Under the pieces are notes generated by a model that was not told the DNA's origin, did not search any database, and worked only from the letters and a program-made list of their open reading frames with translations. The position numbers and the translations under genes were made by a program. A stretch of 64,000 bases of DNA, taken from positions 4,284,001-4,348,000 of the forward strand of contig NC_064214.1 of NCBI RefSeq assembly GCF_023101765.2. The letters are read 5' to 3'. Source of the stretch: Spodoptera frugiperda. Lineage: Eukaryota > Arthropoda > Insecta > Lepidoptera > Noctuidae. Shown here piece by piece: positions 22,346-34,250 of the stretch (its first letter is position 1; every line of letters starts with the position of its first letter).

Positions 22346-23127
22346 ATCTGGACTCATTTATATAGTTAAAATAAATATAGATAAAAATACTATTGATAAA
22401 TAATACTATATAAGTTGTTTTGTTATGTCCTTTTTCTGCCTCTCCTTATGAAATTTCTTAGAAGAGTAATTCTGTAGAAATGTGTAGATTAATATTCTAT
22501 ATTAATTTAAGCTTTATTAATTCGTCCCTATCAGATATCATATTATCACATCATCGCTAGAATATCTAAATACATTAATACATTGATAACAAAACCAAAC
22601 ACAAAATCCAATTAGCCATTCCATGTCCACTATTGAATACTAACCATAAATGGTCTAAATATCATGACATATTCATTGTTCGAATTTAATATCAATTTCC
22701 TGACATCTACCCGAATTGAATATCATGGTTACTACAGAATATCAGGCGGCATGATGGGTAGCCACTGTATTTAGACTGGTTTGAACATGTTGTAACGATA
22801 AATTAGCTAAGTAGACATGTTAAAATGTTTATGTTAGATATCAACACATTTCTGTCTGTGACACGTTGCATTGAAACTGACGGCTGCAAATCAACTCGGG
22901 TAATTGTGTTATGGCTTTAGTTAGGGCCGCTATTAATTTTAAATGGCGTGTTTGATTTGTGTATTAAGCTATGTTGTAGTTAGGAAAGATGGTAGACGTT
23001 TCAGTGTAAAAAAGTAAAAAGTGTGTAAATATCTTTTCGCTTTTTTATTGATAGGTAAAAATGTTAGGTGATTTTAGAAATTTCTCTGAGTCAAAAATAA
23101 GGAATATGTGACTATCTCTTAACTACT
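22346..23127. other. AT-rich non-coding stretch
   Basis: No feature recognised. Confidence 0.5.
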
Positions 23128-23392
23128 ACTGAAGCCACGCATCGGCACCAATGGGCCGGCTCAGATCAGAGTGATACCACGGCCTCACAGAAAACCGATG
23201 TGTAACGACGCTTGCGTTGTGTGTGAGGTTTCCTAATCTTCCCAATCCCCGATACCCCGATAACCCTTAAATTCCTAACCCCCAAAAGGCCGGCAACGCA
23301 ACTTGTAACGCCTATGGTATTTTCGGTCTCCATGGGCGGTGGCGATTGCTTACCATCAATTGATCCGTCTGCTCAGTAACCGGCTTATAACA
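23128..23392 (-). repeat. Family R1 repeat, reverse copy
   Basis: GCACCAATGGGCCGGCTC, GTGATACCACGGCCTCACAG, AAAACCGATGTGTAACG, CGCTTGCGTTGTG, CAAAAGGCCGGCAACGC, TCCATGGGCGGTGGCGATTG and TTACCATCAATTGATCCG follow in reverse R1 order. Nearly full length. Confidence 0.85.
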
Positions 23393-23874
23393 TAAACAAA
23401 GTAAAGTACTACAATCATTACTCAAAGAAAATATTAGGTAAAGTAGAAGCTATAAGTCTGTAGGTAAATTAAAATTGTAATTTCATCAGCAATCTCGTCT
23501 ACGAGTTACGTAGTGAAAAGGTTAACCTACATTTTTAATACATAATTCATGATTTTCAACACATTTTTATTCTTTAACGCATTCATAAAAATATTTTGTA
23601 TTATTTTTTAACATGTGTCCGACTTCGTGATTTATATTTTTTAAACGTAGCTCGGAATTGTGTTGATTTTGACTTGTGCTTTTATTTAAATTTGTATAAA
23701 TAAAAAAAGTTTACATAACCAAAAATTAACAAGTCAGAATAATCGTTGTATAAAATATTAAATAACATTTAAATGAACGAATTGACATGCGCAGTAGGCT
23801 CACTTCCATTATATAGATAGAACTCATAAAATATCTGATAAAAAGTAGTAGTAGGTTGCACCTACTACTAGTAC

Positions 23875-24032
23875 TGAATGCGAAAGTTTGTATGTTTGTT
23901 ACTCCTTCAAACCAAACAGCTGAAGGGATCGAGATGAGATTTGGAACAGGGATAGATTATGGTTTTAAATAATACATAGGTTGCTTTTTATCCCACGAGA
24001 AAGCGGGCGAAGACGCTGGTAGAAGCTTGCTG
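23875..24032 (+). repeat. Family R5-like repeat tail, copy 3
   Basis: GCGAAAGTTTGTATGTTTGTT, CAAACAGCTGAAGGGATCG, AGATTTGGAACAGGG, CTTTTTATCCCACGAGAAAG and GCGGGCGAAGACGCTGG then AAGCTTGC. It is a distinct subtype of the same kind of tail. Confidence 0.7.
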
Positions 24033-24904
24033 TCTATAGTTTATAATTTCGGTGATTAAAAAATCGTAACATTAGATTTTTATGTTGATTAAACAAAACA
24101 AATCATTTGTAACTATAAGATCTTTGTAAAATAAAACCAACAAAAATCATTTAAAATCAACCACTTAAGTTAACAATAAACAAACATAACAAAACACTTC
24201 CAACATATTATTCTCTATCCTCAATCAAAAACGTTTTAAATTATGATAGCAAAGGATTAGGAAGACGTTACATAAGACGACGAGCATTTCTAATTTTCAT
24301 CTCAAAAAACAGCCAGTGGCGCGCTAAATCACCCAGTTCCAGTATATATGAGTATACTATCCAGTATATTGAAGTCTGTGAGATTAAACCCACGTTATTA
24401 AACCTTACTAGCGAACACGCCACGGCCCTCTCTGACACATTTTATTTACGTACATAAGTATATTTGGGAACACAACTCCGTATAATATTCAACCTTAAAT
24501 AGAGTACGGTAAGATCGGAATTTGAATGGAGCGAACTGTTATTTACTACCAATACTAACGCGTGTAGTATCCTATCAATTTTTATTCAACTCTTTGCTTA
24601 GACGTCTTCTTTATTGATGTTAATGTTGTATGGGTACAATATTTCTCAGACAATGCCAATAATTTTGTTCTTTATTCAAATTGTTTTATTTTTTCAACTG
24701 ATACTCGTAGTTTGTAATGTAATGATTGTATCTGTGTCAAATTGGTAATTATTATTTATTGTATTTAGCTCGTAGAAAATTGTGAATAGAATATAGTTGC
24801 CCCAATTTCAAATGGCTTCTTTATCTTCTTCAATTCGAAAGCACGACAGGGTATTATGCTTTTAAACAGTATAATTTTCTATTAATTCATAAGTTACTAG
24901 TGCA
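24033..24904. other. Non-coding stretch, mostly unique
   Basis: GC-richer scraps at 24310-24430 (GCCAGTGGCGCGCTAAATC, ACACGCCACGGCCC) are not repeated in the window. No gene recognised. Confidence 0.45.
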
Positions 24905-25100
24905 TACGCGGTTTTACTCACTCTGCTGCTATTGGCTATAGCGTGATGCTACATAGCCTATAATTTTCCTCAAAAAATGGACTAAAAATAATATTTTTTC
25001 ACCCACTCTTCGGTTTCTATTGGTCGTAGTATGCACTATCCAATAAATAAACAAACATACAAATACACTCTTCAGCTTTATATATTAGTATATTTTTAGG
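24905..25100 (-). repeat. Family R6 repeat tail, reverse
   Basis: GCTGCTATTGGCTATAGCG, ATAGCCTATAATTTTCC, GCACTATCCAATAAATAAAC and CTTCAGCTTTATATATTAG in reverse R6 order. Confidence 0.7.
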
Positions 25101-25944
25101 CTCTTTTGAACTGTTGTTTTAATAGATTATAATTTTTTTAAATTACAAAACTAATGTTCAATTTTTGATCATGCTACGTTACTGACGTCATTACTTGCAA
25201 ACTCTTAAAAAATATTCCTAAACATACCTTTTAGGGCACCATTATACCTTAGAGCTTTGAGCACTCAGGCAGAACTTAAACCCAGTTTTAGGTAAAACAT
25301 TTTTCCCTTTTTACAACATAGAACATTTTACTAAACTTAAAATGAAAAACATATTTTTTCAGGTGTACATAAGCTTTCAGGACTCGTTGTAAAACTGATT
25401 CTGAAAAGGATTTCATAATTTAAAAGTGTTTATGCTCGAATAATTTGAAAACTATTCGCAGATACATACAAACCTACATACGAAAAATGCATGCTGAACT
25501 GGATTCACTTGCGTCACTCTGAATCTGTAATATTTTTCATATCTGATAATAGCCACAGGCATAGGAGAGATTGTTTGACCAATGACGTGCCCAAAATACT
25601 GTGCTGCGTGCCATTAATGGCAGGCATGCCAATGCTTCGCCATACCTGCACTTAGTGAATATATACTACCACACAGACCTACGACCTAATTATCACCTCA
25701 AATTCAGTATTAAATCAAATTCTAAATTAAGCCAGCTCTGACATATAAAACGTGGAGCACATGTCTTGGAAAAAAAACATTAATTTTATTTTCTAATAAA
25801 ACGTCACTTAGGGATTTTAATATCAACATGGTTGGGATGGCGGCTCGTTAGTGAGAACATGAAAAACGTAAACAAATTATCTAATATCTTAGCGACTTGA
25901 TGACATGTACATACAGCAGACGAGAAAATCATGTGATTCTTACT
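25101..25944. other. AT-rich non-coding stretch
   Basis: A 12-bp palindrome GCCATTAATGGC lies near 25610 next to GGCAGGCATGCC. Nothing else recognised. Confidence 0.45.
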
Positions 25945-26030
25945 AGCTTTCTGCTGGCGGCTTTGCTTACTTGGAATTTAAATATATCTTGAGTAGTTCT
26001 CTATCCTGTTTGTGTGTCCTGCGTGTGTCT
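25945..26030 (-). repeat. Family R5 scrap, reverse
   Basis: CTAGCTTTCTGCTGGCGGC, TTTGCTTAC and CTATCCTGTTTGTGTGTCC correspond to the inverse of the R5 end. Confidence 0.5.
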
Positions 26031-26209
26031 ATGAATATTGGGACAAAGGTAATACCTATGTTATACCTTAAAGAACAAGCTTTTGATTAAAGGAAATGAG
26101 ATAGAGTTTTGTTGCCTATTCAATACAAATTATAAAAAATAGATATAAATTATAAAAAAAATTAGTGATACAAACTTTGGTTCGCATACATATTACATTT
26201 ATACATACA

Positions 26210-26265
26210 AAACCTCACGCCTGTCTTTCATGTGGGTAGGCAGAGACTATGAAATGCCACCATTA
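26210..26265 (+). repeat. Fragment of an abundant repeat tail
   Basis: AAACCTCACGCCTGTCTTTC then ATGTGGGTAGGCAGAGAC. The inverse occurs at 34568-34612. Confidence 0.6.
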
Positions 26266-26960
26266 AAAACACATATAATAAAATGAAAAGAATGATGACT
26301 GCTTTTAAAGCATTTTTTGATAAATGAATGAAAAATAAAGATTTTTTAATGCAATTTCATCACTTGCAAAATATACTTAAACGAAAATTTTATTTCCAAA
26401 CCAAACACAGATTGAGGCGAACAAAATTAAAGAAACGAGTTTAAATAAATCTCGAAAAAATAAAACTTTCACTCGTGTAATAACTTTGACGAAAATTATG
26501 AGTTAGACGTTCATAATATTATTTTTTGGTTAATTTTAGTTGTAAACAAGACTGCAATATTTCAGTGGGATCTTGATTAAATTGTTTGTAAAATATCTGA
26601 GGGAGTCAGTAGGACTTTAGGCTCTTGTTATCTTAGTAAATGGTTCAAGATACAAGCTGAGAGATTGTTAAGACCATTTGTTAGTGCTTTTGTGACTGAT
26701 ATAATTTAAATACTGATCTTTTATTCGCTGTTTGAAATAAACAATCTTTTATGCCTGTAACATAATAGTGATGACTACTGATATGTTTGTAATGTAACGT
26801 TTTTTGTGGTGCTGTAATCTAAAAAGGTTTTATAGTATCCATATTTTCTTTCAGCTTACATTACTCTTGTAACTTTAAAAAGATATTATCGTCAATTTGT
26901 TTTAAATATGTATAATGTTTTTTATTTAACCACTAATTCATAGAAATTATGATCTTAGAA
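26266..26960. other. AT-rich non-coding stretch
   Basis: No feature recognised. Confidence 0.5.
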
Positions 26961-27096
26961 CTTACTAACTGCTACACTCCGAGACATTTAATGATTACTC
27001 CTAAACTAAACCATTCCTTGGTATCAATTTTGTATCGAAAACAATTGCTAAGAACTTGGTTAAGTAATCATTAAATGACTCTAAGTACGGCGGTAA
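26961..27096. repeat. 136-bp inverted-repeat element, family R12
   Basis: The left end CTTACTAACTGCTACACTCC-GAGACATTTAATGATTAC is an imperfect inverse of the right end GTAATCATTAAATGACTC-TAAGTACGGCGGTAAG. A half copy is at 3290-3345. MITE-like, no coding. Confidence 0.75.
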
Positions 27097-27643
27097 GAGC
27101 CTTACTGACATCTATATTACGTATATAAAAACAAAAAAGCTACTAACACTTTTATAAGCATCATTAAGAGTTGAGGGACACCTAAAGTTGGTTTAGTACC
27201 TCTTGAAGTAAAACATTTCGAGTTATTCAGCAGTCCACTCTATCAGAATACACAGTTGGCGGTCCTAGCCCAATGGAAATAGTTACGAAACTTCACTCAA
27301 ATATACTTCGGTGAAAGTTAATTATACCATAAATTGTGAAATGGAGTATCTATCGTAATTTGAAGGATCGGTAATGGATCAGAGTGATATCCTATATAAA
27401 TGGTTTAGTGATTTATTGTGTTCAAAACTTTAATCCTTTTAGTTAAACCGATTTAGTTTGTTTCTAGTTCTCGTTACAGTCTGGTGGGTTGTTTGTTTCT
27501 TGTACTTTTAAGAGAAATAAGTAGTTTAGTTATTTACTTAGGCGATAAAATAAAGTTAGATTTCGTATTTGAAAATAAAGGTCAGACGTCGTCAATCCTC
27601 CGAAATATTTAACCGCAACTGAAGTATATGGTTTCTTTTTAAA
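27097..27643. other. AT-rich non-coding stretch
   Basis: No feature recognised. Confidence 0.5.
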
Positions 27644-27822
27644 AAAATGTTGGCTCACACTTGGATTTTTCCTGTTGTATTCTGTTATATCCTGATTTAT
27701 TCACATTCACATGATACCCAGACCCGAAACAACAATTTGTAGATCACACAAAGAATTGTTCCGTGCGGGAATCGAACCTGCTATACGTTGAACGGCAATC
27801 TGTCATCCAGCCACCGCGCCAA
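27644..27822 (-). repeat. Family R2 tRNA-derived SINE, reverse, copy 4
   Basis: TTGGATTTTTCCTGTTG, ATGATACCCAGACCCG, AACAACAATTTGTAGATCAC, CGTGCGGGAATCGAACCTGC and GCCACCGCGCCAAC show the whole head in reverse, including a good B-box inverse (GGAATCGAACC). Confidence 0.85.
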
Positions 27823-29600
27823 CGTAATGGTATCACTCAAAATTTAGGTTTTGTTTTATTTTAAGTCTGAATTTGCACCTGATTTATGTAAGTAGGCTCA
27901 TTCTTTATTACATGAAAAGTATCTACCACTGTCTAAAAGCTTATATTAAAACATGAGAGTGAATCTGTTTTCAAAAAATATACCTCTTTTAGCTAACAGG
28001 TATTCCCACACAAGTTTTCTCTCTCTCTCTTTCGTCTTTTAACTTAAGGCATCGTACGTAATTTTACGAAACAAAATTTAACCCTATATTTTCGTAATCC
28101 GAGCATGAGTTATTGAGTAGAACAGCAATTATTATTAAATTTTAAGGTGTTCTTATCTTTCATGTTTTGCAGATAATTTGTACAAAGTGTTACGAGGGTT
28201 CAAATAAATTGGTAGTTACCAGATAAAGTGATGTCGTAAATAAATGCATTTCTTTGTGAATTGAATTTAAAGGGAAAGTTAAATATAATATAAATCCATA
28301 TCTTAGAATTTATTAGTTATAGGTAAATGGTACAATATTGTAAGGAGTATTTTATCGAAGTATCAACACACTTAATGTGAATGTGCCGATATTAATTTTT
28401 TTCTTGTTTTTATAATTTTAACGGTTTTTTTTTTCTCGTGTTATTCATGCAACATCAGCCTTAACTAGTTGATTACTACTATTAAATTACATAAGATAAA
28501 CACAGAATTACTTAATTTTTGGATATTAATACTTTATTTTTTACCATCACCAATTTGCAGCATTTGGGATCGTTCCGTTTACACCATATATAAAGGTACT
28601 GAAATATACTTTTAATAAACAAATTAAACCTCTACTATAAAATACAACACAATTGAAGAATCTACAAATAGTAATTAAGTTTAATACAGAACTATATACT
28701 CATTATTTTTGCATTTAAATTATAATTGAGACGACTGCGATGACACCTCATTCGCCAGAAATATGGAATGATAAAGAACGTGGAAGGTTCATATTTCCAT
28801 TAAATACTGGATTTCAAACCAATAAGGTTCATTATACATTTTAATTGATCTCTGAAATGAGTGTCAAGTTTTTCTGCTGTGTGTATTGCTTTAATTTCGT
28901 GCAAATTAAGAATTATTCATACTGATTGGAGGGCTTCGTAACGGTAGCTTGCAGGTAAAGGGCCTTCTGTTTAGTTCCTGATTCGAGAAAAGAAAATTGT
29001 TTATAATGAAAATAGGAATTAGTAAGAATTGATCTGATATCACAACTTATAAACTCTTACAAAAGTCCTAGATAACTCGTTTTTAAAAAAAACTATTTGG
29101 CAACACATGTCAAATTATGGATGACAGAAGTCACATATAGACGATCGATGAACAATTCAACAGCTGACGTCATCAATCCTACATCGTACATATGAAGTTT
29201 ACATGCGAATAAAAAAATATTAGAAAAAAGGCCCGCCAGACACGATCACCTCACCTGATTTGAAGATCCTCCTTTACTTTGGAAACTAATTTTCCGTTCC
29301 CTAAAAATACTTATGACTGTCTGGATATTATTCTACATTGTATTAAAGTATGGAACAAAAAAATATTGCTTACAACCGACAAAATACGGATATAAGGACA
29401 AAGGTCTACAATGCCAGAAGATTATAATTATTCTAGAAGTAGCTCTAAATAATCTTCACGCAAGTTATCTGTTTGTTTAGATAATTTTCGGCTCCACTTC
29501 TCATTGTACGAGTAACGTGAATAAAATCGTATTCTCAACTTTATTCTTGATACATACGAACAAATAGGCTATCAAGTAAAAATTCTTACTTATAACATAT
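27823..29600. other. AT-rich non-coding stretch with a (CT)n tract
   Basis: A short CTCTCTCTCTCT run is at 28021-28032. No gene recognised. Confidence 0.45.
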
Positions 29601-29603
29601 TAG

Positions 29604-29828
29604 GTCCGATTTGAGCCCGGAGTGATACCACGGCCTCACAGAAAACCGACGTGAAACAACGCTTGCGTTGTATTTCGTTATGTGAGTGAGGTTACCGGAG
29701 GCCCAATTGCCCCACTTTCCAATCCCCGATTCCCCACGACACTTAAATTCCTAACGCCCAAAACGCCAGTGGTACTTTCAGGTGCTTACCATCAGGTAAA
29801 CCGTACGCTCGTTTACCAGCTTATATTA
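29604..29828 (-). repeat. Family R1 repeat, reverse copy
   Basis: GAGTGATACCACGGCCTCAC, AAACCGACGTGAAACAACGC, TTGCGTTGTATTTCG, GAGGCCCAATTGCCCC and CTTACCATCAGGTAAACC. The CCATGGGCGGCG segment is deleted. Confidence 0.8.
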
Positions 29829-30058
29829 TTATAAAAATATTTTGATGTTTTATTTACTAAAATTATAAAAGATTTAGTATTTTACTCCTAGATAAACTAA
29901 ATTAGGTAGGTAATATCAATAACATTTCAAATCTTCTCCGTGTGAAATAATGTCTTTGTTTAGCAGTGGGCTGTTGATGATGATGCTGACCTACTGTTAG
30001 GACAACTTAAGGTATATAAGTTTTTAAACTGACATGGTCACTAAAAATTTACTAAAAC

Positions 30059-30304
30059 TTTGAAAATTGGCAAACTGTTGCTATAGTAAAGTATACTTTA
30101 AGTAGTATTAGAACTGGAAACGGGATATTGACCATGTTTTTCTATTTCTATGAGTTTCCGATATTTTAGCACTGTTGCAAGCGCCATGATCACGGATGAA
30201 CTGCTCACGTGATCATGACGCATGAACATGGTAAATATCCCGTTTCAAGTTCTAATACAACTTAAGGTATACTTTACTATAGCAACAGTTTGCCAATTTT
30301 TAAA
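30059..30304. mobile_element. 246-bp inverted-repeat MITE, family R9
   Basis: Arms of about 76 bases start TTTGAAAATTGGCAAACTG on the left and, inverted, TTTAAAAATTGGCAAACTG on the right; both go through TAGTAAAGTATAC, TAGAACT-GAAACGGG and ATATT-ACCATGTT. The centre has CATGATCACG and its near inverse CGTGATCATG. Elements with this centre are common in Lepidoptera. No ORF. Confidence 0.85.
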
Positions 30305-30816
30305 CCAATGTGTTCAGTACACAATATTCAAACTCGGCAAACAGTAGGTTGTACCCCGTCAGCAGCCCAAAGAGATAACAGGCAGATTTACGCCATTATT
30401 TCACCCCACCGCGACTCCGCCTTATTATAATTAATTGGAGAATTCTTACTACTAAGACCTGGCACTTTATAATTCATATTAAGGTGATGTTGTGTGTTTT
30501 CGCACTTACGTAAATGTTTGTAGTAATATTCTATAGTAATATTACGCTAAGTTATTAGGTTAAATTAAATTTAGTGTGCCTCATAGTATGTGGTGGTAAA
30601 TGTGACTGAGAAGTCGGACTGTACACTAGATTATAAGTTTACTAATATGTGCCTTTTAACAAATAAATAAATAAATAAAATACTAAACAAAATCAAAGAA
30701 AAAAAGCTAAGTGTCAACACCGTTTATCATGTAAGTACTTAACATAAAAAACAATTGATATACTGATTGGGATTATTTCTTGAAACTTTATAGTAATAAT
30801 TAAAAGATTAATCGCC
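30305..30816. other. AT-rich non-coding stretch with (AAAT)n
   Basis: A short (AAAT)n run is at 30660-30680. Scraps of repeat tails with GTGGGCTGTTGATGATG lie just upstream near 29968. Confidence 0.5.
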
Positions 30817-30934
30817 TGTTTCACCACCTTCATACATGTGCCCGATAAACTTATGCGGCAGATAGGGCATACAAATTGCGTTCTTAATTTAAAGTTATTT
30901 GATACATAGCGGCTATCCAGACATTGTGAAACAA
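30817..30934. repeat. Short inverted-repeat element, family R14
   Basis: Left end CTGTTTCACCACCTTC and right end TCCAGACATTGTGAAACAAG are imperfect inverses; the middle has AAACTTATGCGGCAGATAG and TTTAAAGTTATTTGATAC. The family is common in insects. Confidence 0.6.
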
Positions 30935-31225
30935 GTCCTAAACCTAGTCAATATGAGCCAACAAATAAAACTACACCAAGCAACTGTTGAACTCGAAACT
31001 TAAAACTAAAAAAAAAACATGTGTAAATATGTAACTTGCCCTTAAGTTCATCCACGTGTGATGCGTCCCTTATTTAATCTACACAACACCGCATAGTAAT
31101 TTAGATTAGTTCGCACCTGCTTTGTTCGCCGTATCTAAAGTAAAGGAAAATAGTTTGCAGATAGATATACTTTCTGAATTACAAGAATTTATTAGAGCAC
31201 GGTAGGTAAATTCTTTTAAATTAAG
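30935..31225. other. AT-rich non-coding stretch
   Basis: No feature recognised. Confidence 0.5.
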
Positions 31226-31497
31226 GTCTTGTAAATTATTTTAATACATTAGACACGTATTTTTTATCTTCTTATACGGAAAGTAATACTTTCGATGATA
31301 TATCGATTTGAAATATCGCATGATGTCACTTCTAGGTACATTTTATACGTATTTGCTCCCACTCCAAACTTTGTTTTGTTTCATCTACGTATCTTACATA
31401 TACGTGTCTAATTTTTCATTACGGTACCTTAACGTTTTATTTAATTACATTAACTGACGGACTAAATAGATTTTTAGATTTCAAACCTCGTCATCGT
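31226..31497 (-). repeat. Family R11 repeat, reverse copy 2
   Basis: Starts GGTCTTGTAAATTATTTTAA, TTAGACACGTATTTTTTATC; continues GAAATATCGCATGATGTCAC, TATTTGCTCCCACTCC, TATACGTGTCTAATTTTTC, ATTACGGTACC and GACGGACTAAATAG. Collinear with the inverse of 19518-19781. Confidence 0.75.
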
Positions 31498-31849
31498 CTT
31501 TATTATATTCATTTGTACTTCCTTCACATATCAAAACACAGTATATGTATATAATATGTTTAGTCTGAACCTTTGAATAACGTATGATGGTATAGTTTGA
31601 TAATGGTTAGATTTGTAAGTAATTACAGCCCTTTCGCCTCCCATAATCCCTGAACTGTTCCTCACGACACTCCAGGGATGTAATTAGGTGACTTCAGCGC
31701 CACTCAGCAAGTTCCTCATTTATATAACTTACCTTCTAAGTTATAGCTTAGATTACACCTGTAGTAGTCCTGAGTGTTACTAAATTATAAGTTTGTATTA
31801 CAATAAGATAATCTTAGTCTAGATCTATGTATTTGTATATGACATAAAA

Positions 31850-32118
31850 AGTAGTCGTGGGGAGGTTTAAGACCCTCTTCTCATGCATGGGAGTGTGGGT
31901 TCGGAACCCACCAATGTGGCCTTTCTGAGTTATATGTACTTTAGAAGCCACTGACAAACTGTAAAGGAAAACATTGTGAGGGAACCTGTGCTTAAATTAT
32001 AAGTTTGAAATCGTCACCTCGCATTGAGCAAGCGTGGTGACTAATGCTTAAACATTCTCCATGTGAAAAGAGGTCTTTGGTCAGCCACTAATAGGCTGTT
32101 GATACGAGTATGGTGTGT
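31850..32118 (+). repeat. SINE R13 with tRNA-like head and LINE-like tail
   Basis: GTGGGGAGGTTTAAGACCC, CATGCATGGGAGTGTG and GGGTTCGGAACCC (a B-box-like sequence at 31898) form the head. The tail has TCGCATTGAGCAAGCGTGG, ATTCTCCATGTGAAAAGAGG, TCTTTGGTCAGC and AATAGGCTGTTGATAC. Tail fragments recur at 29935-29990 and 42840-42875. Confidence 0.75.
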
Positions 32119-32631
32119 GTGTGATCCATGGTTTTACGCGCTGAATAAATAAATAAGATTGATGTTGTATACCAGCAAAACAATAGCGTGTTCTAAAAAA
32201 TACAGCATTTCAATATTAGAAATATTAGATTTCATTCATTACACACATTTTTTGTTGCGAATGACATATCTAAACAAAATATCCTGTCAATCTATTTATT
32301 TTGATGTGAAGGAGAGACAAACAAACAATATTTTATTTACATTAGTAATGTATTGTATTGTAGTATGGAACTATCAATAGTACGTGGTAGAGGTTTGTAT
32401 TTATATTTCCAATGAAAAGGATAAATATTTAATTTGTGTAAAGAGTGTATAAAGCAAATACAAGGCAACCAAACATAATTCTCGATGCATACATATTTGA
32501 TGATGACTATTGCTAGGGTTCCCTATTCTGACTACTTATCCGTTACAACACTTACATGAGAATTCTGTAAGAAAACCGACTTGATACCTAATTAAACTAT
32601 GCTATCACAAAGTATAAAGTATCTTTTTTTC
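32119..32631. other. AT-rich non-coding stretch
   Basis: No feature recognised. Confidence 0.5.
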
Positions 32632-32800
32632 TTAAAAAAAAACGTTGCACTAGGATTTTCTCCTGTGCTGTGGGTGCGTGTACATACACATGACAACCAG
32701 ACCCAAAACTACAAATTTGTCTTATCTCACAAAGAGTTACTCCGTAAGGGAATAGAACCGCGTCAGTCGGATGCCTAGTGACTGCGCCAACCGTACAATC
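32632..32800 (-). repeat. Family R2 tRNA-derived SINE, reverse, copy 5
   Basis: AAAAAAACGTTGCACTAGG, ATTTTCTCCTGTGCTGTGGG, ACATGACAACCAGACCC, CACAAAGAGTTACTCCG and GACTGCGCCAACCG. The B box is damaged (GGGAATAGAACC in reverse). Confidence 0.8.
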
Positions 32801-33583
32801 TAATTCAATTACAAATTAAAACCAATCACGGCTAACATAGCTTAACCAATATTCTGGCAATCAACACAATTATACCTCATCCATCATTTAATCCACAAAT
32901 TGTTTCATATAAATTAAGTCCCAAAAACAATGGCATACACTTTAAGCAATTTCGAACATAAATCACTACAAAAAAAAGCTCTGCACCGATCAGGTTCCAG
33001 TACACCACCTGGACTCATCCCTCAGATAATTAAGTGATTAAAAAGTAAGCCACAATGCCGATACACCGTGTTGTTCTTTAATCCCCACGATCTACGGGCA
33101 AAAAATACGCAGAACCCAATTTTCCGTTCACGGTTCGAACTCTCGAGTAGTATCGCACTTATTTATTACTGTGGAGTATATATTGTTATTTAAACTTACC
33201 GAAGTATGTGTAAGGGGGTATAAAAAAATTCTATTGAATCAACAGAAGCAGATTTCCCTTGAGTACGGCTGACCGCCGGGTTTACCGAGCGGAATTGGAA
33301 AAAATGGCGGCGGCTACTATTTTTTTTTTTTTTATTTTGCTTTCCCATTCGGATATAACTAGTGGCCCGTAAGTAATTTCGTTAATTAGAACTTTTTTCT
33401 GGAACTATTTTCGGTATTTTTTTTTCGGTGGAGAGATGTCAATTTGACCTCAATTTTCACACGGAAGGGGAACCAAGTAAGTATCTATCATTTTCCATCT
33501 CTCTCAGAATAGCTTGTATCCAATAATACCTCTTTCAAAAAAAAAAATATCACATAGATACTGCGAATTACCTAGCGAGTTAC
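32801..33583. other. Non-coding stretch with a GC-rich single-copy island
   Basis: At 33255-33320, GAGTACGGCTGACCGCCGGG, TTTACCGAGCGG and AAATGGCGGCGGC form an unusually GC-rich, non-repeated patch, followed by a T-run at 33321-33334. It could be a conserved regulatory element; no coding frame is convincing. Confidence 0.3.
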
Positions 33584-33712
33584 CGGGCTCCGGCTCGTAA
33601 AGCAGGTGTAGTAGGAACGGGGTGGTTTTTAGTCAGTAAGAGTCTGACAGTCCCTCTCGGCTTGCCCAAGACGGGAGAAGTCATAGAATGATTTTCCCCC
33701 ATTAAAAAATCT
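33584..33712 (-). repeat. Family R3 repeat, copy 4, reverse
   Basis: TTACCGGGCTCCGGCTCG, AGGAACGGGGTGGTTTTTAG, CAGTAAGAGTCTGACAGTCC, GACGGGAGAAGTC and AATGATTTTCCCCC. Confidence 0.8.
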
Positions 33713-33934
33713 TAAAGATAGTCCTTACATTTTTGTACTACATAAGAAGCCTAATTTTATTCCTAGTACTTGTTCCACCGTAGGCATATTTTCTATTTAT
33801 CTGGAAATAATAACATAGCCTTCTATTCATATATAATTACTGTATATGATAAATGGTCTACTGTCATCAGTAACCATATTGATTTGACATGAGATGTACT
33901 GAATTATGAGAATAAATCATCACCTGCCTCTCCC

Positions 33935-34060
33935 ACATCCAATTTGGGGTCGACGCAACGTGTCAATTTCAACCAACCGTCCGTTTCTACCCAACATACT
34001 CTGCATCCGTATACGGCTCATATCATTCATCACACAATTCTTCTCTCATCTTCTTTGTGT
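33935..34060 (+). repeat. Fragment of a common lepidopteran repeat
   Basis: CCAATTTGGGGTCGACGCAACG, TGTCAATTTCAACC and CCGTCCGTTTCTACCC are typical of a widespread repeat whose parent I cannot name. Confidence 0.5.
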
Positions 34061-34119
34061 TATAATATTTTAGTTTCTTAGTTCTAAGGATTATTATTAA
34101 TTAGCAACCGATAACGTAT

Positions 34120-34250
34120 CTTAGGTATGATTTTTGCACGGAACAAATCTTTATGTAATCCACAATTAGTTGTCTAGGTCTGGGTGTAAGCTGTGTATGT
34201 GAATATGTATACCCAAAATATTTTGTAAACACATATTGAAAAAAAAGTTA
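34120..34250 (+). repeat. Family R2 SINE, forward, degenerate copy 6
   Basis: TTTTTGCACGGAACAAATC, TTTATGTAATCCACAATTAG, GGTCTGGGTGTAAGCTG and ATTTTGTAAACACA-A-run. The head is lost. Confidence 0.7.

Noticed and set aside
31897..31910. A tRNA gene suggested by GGGTTCGGAACCC
   Set aside because: Only the B-box-like part is present; the flanks match a SINE with a LINE-like tail.
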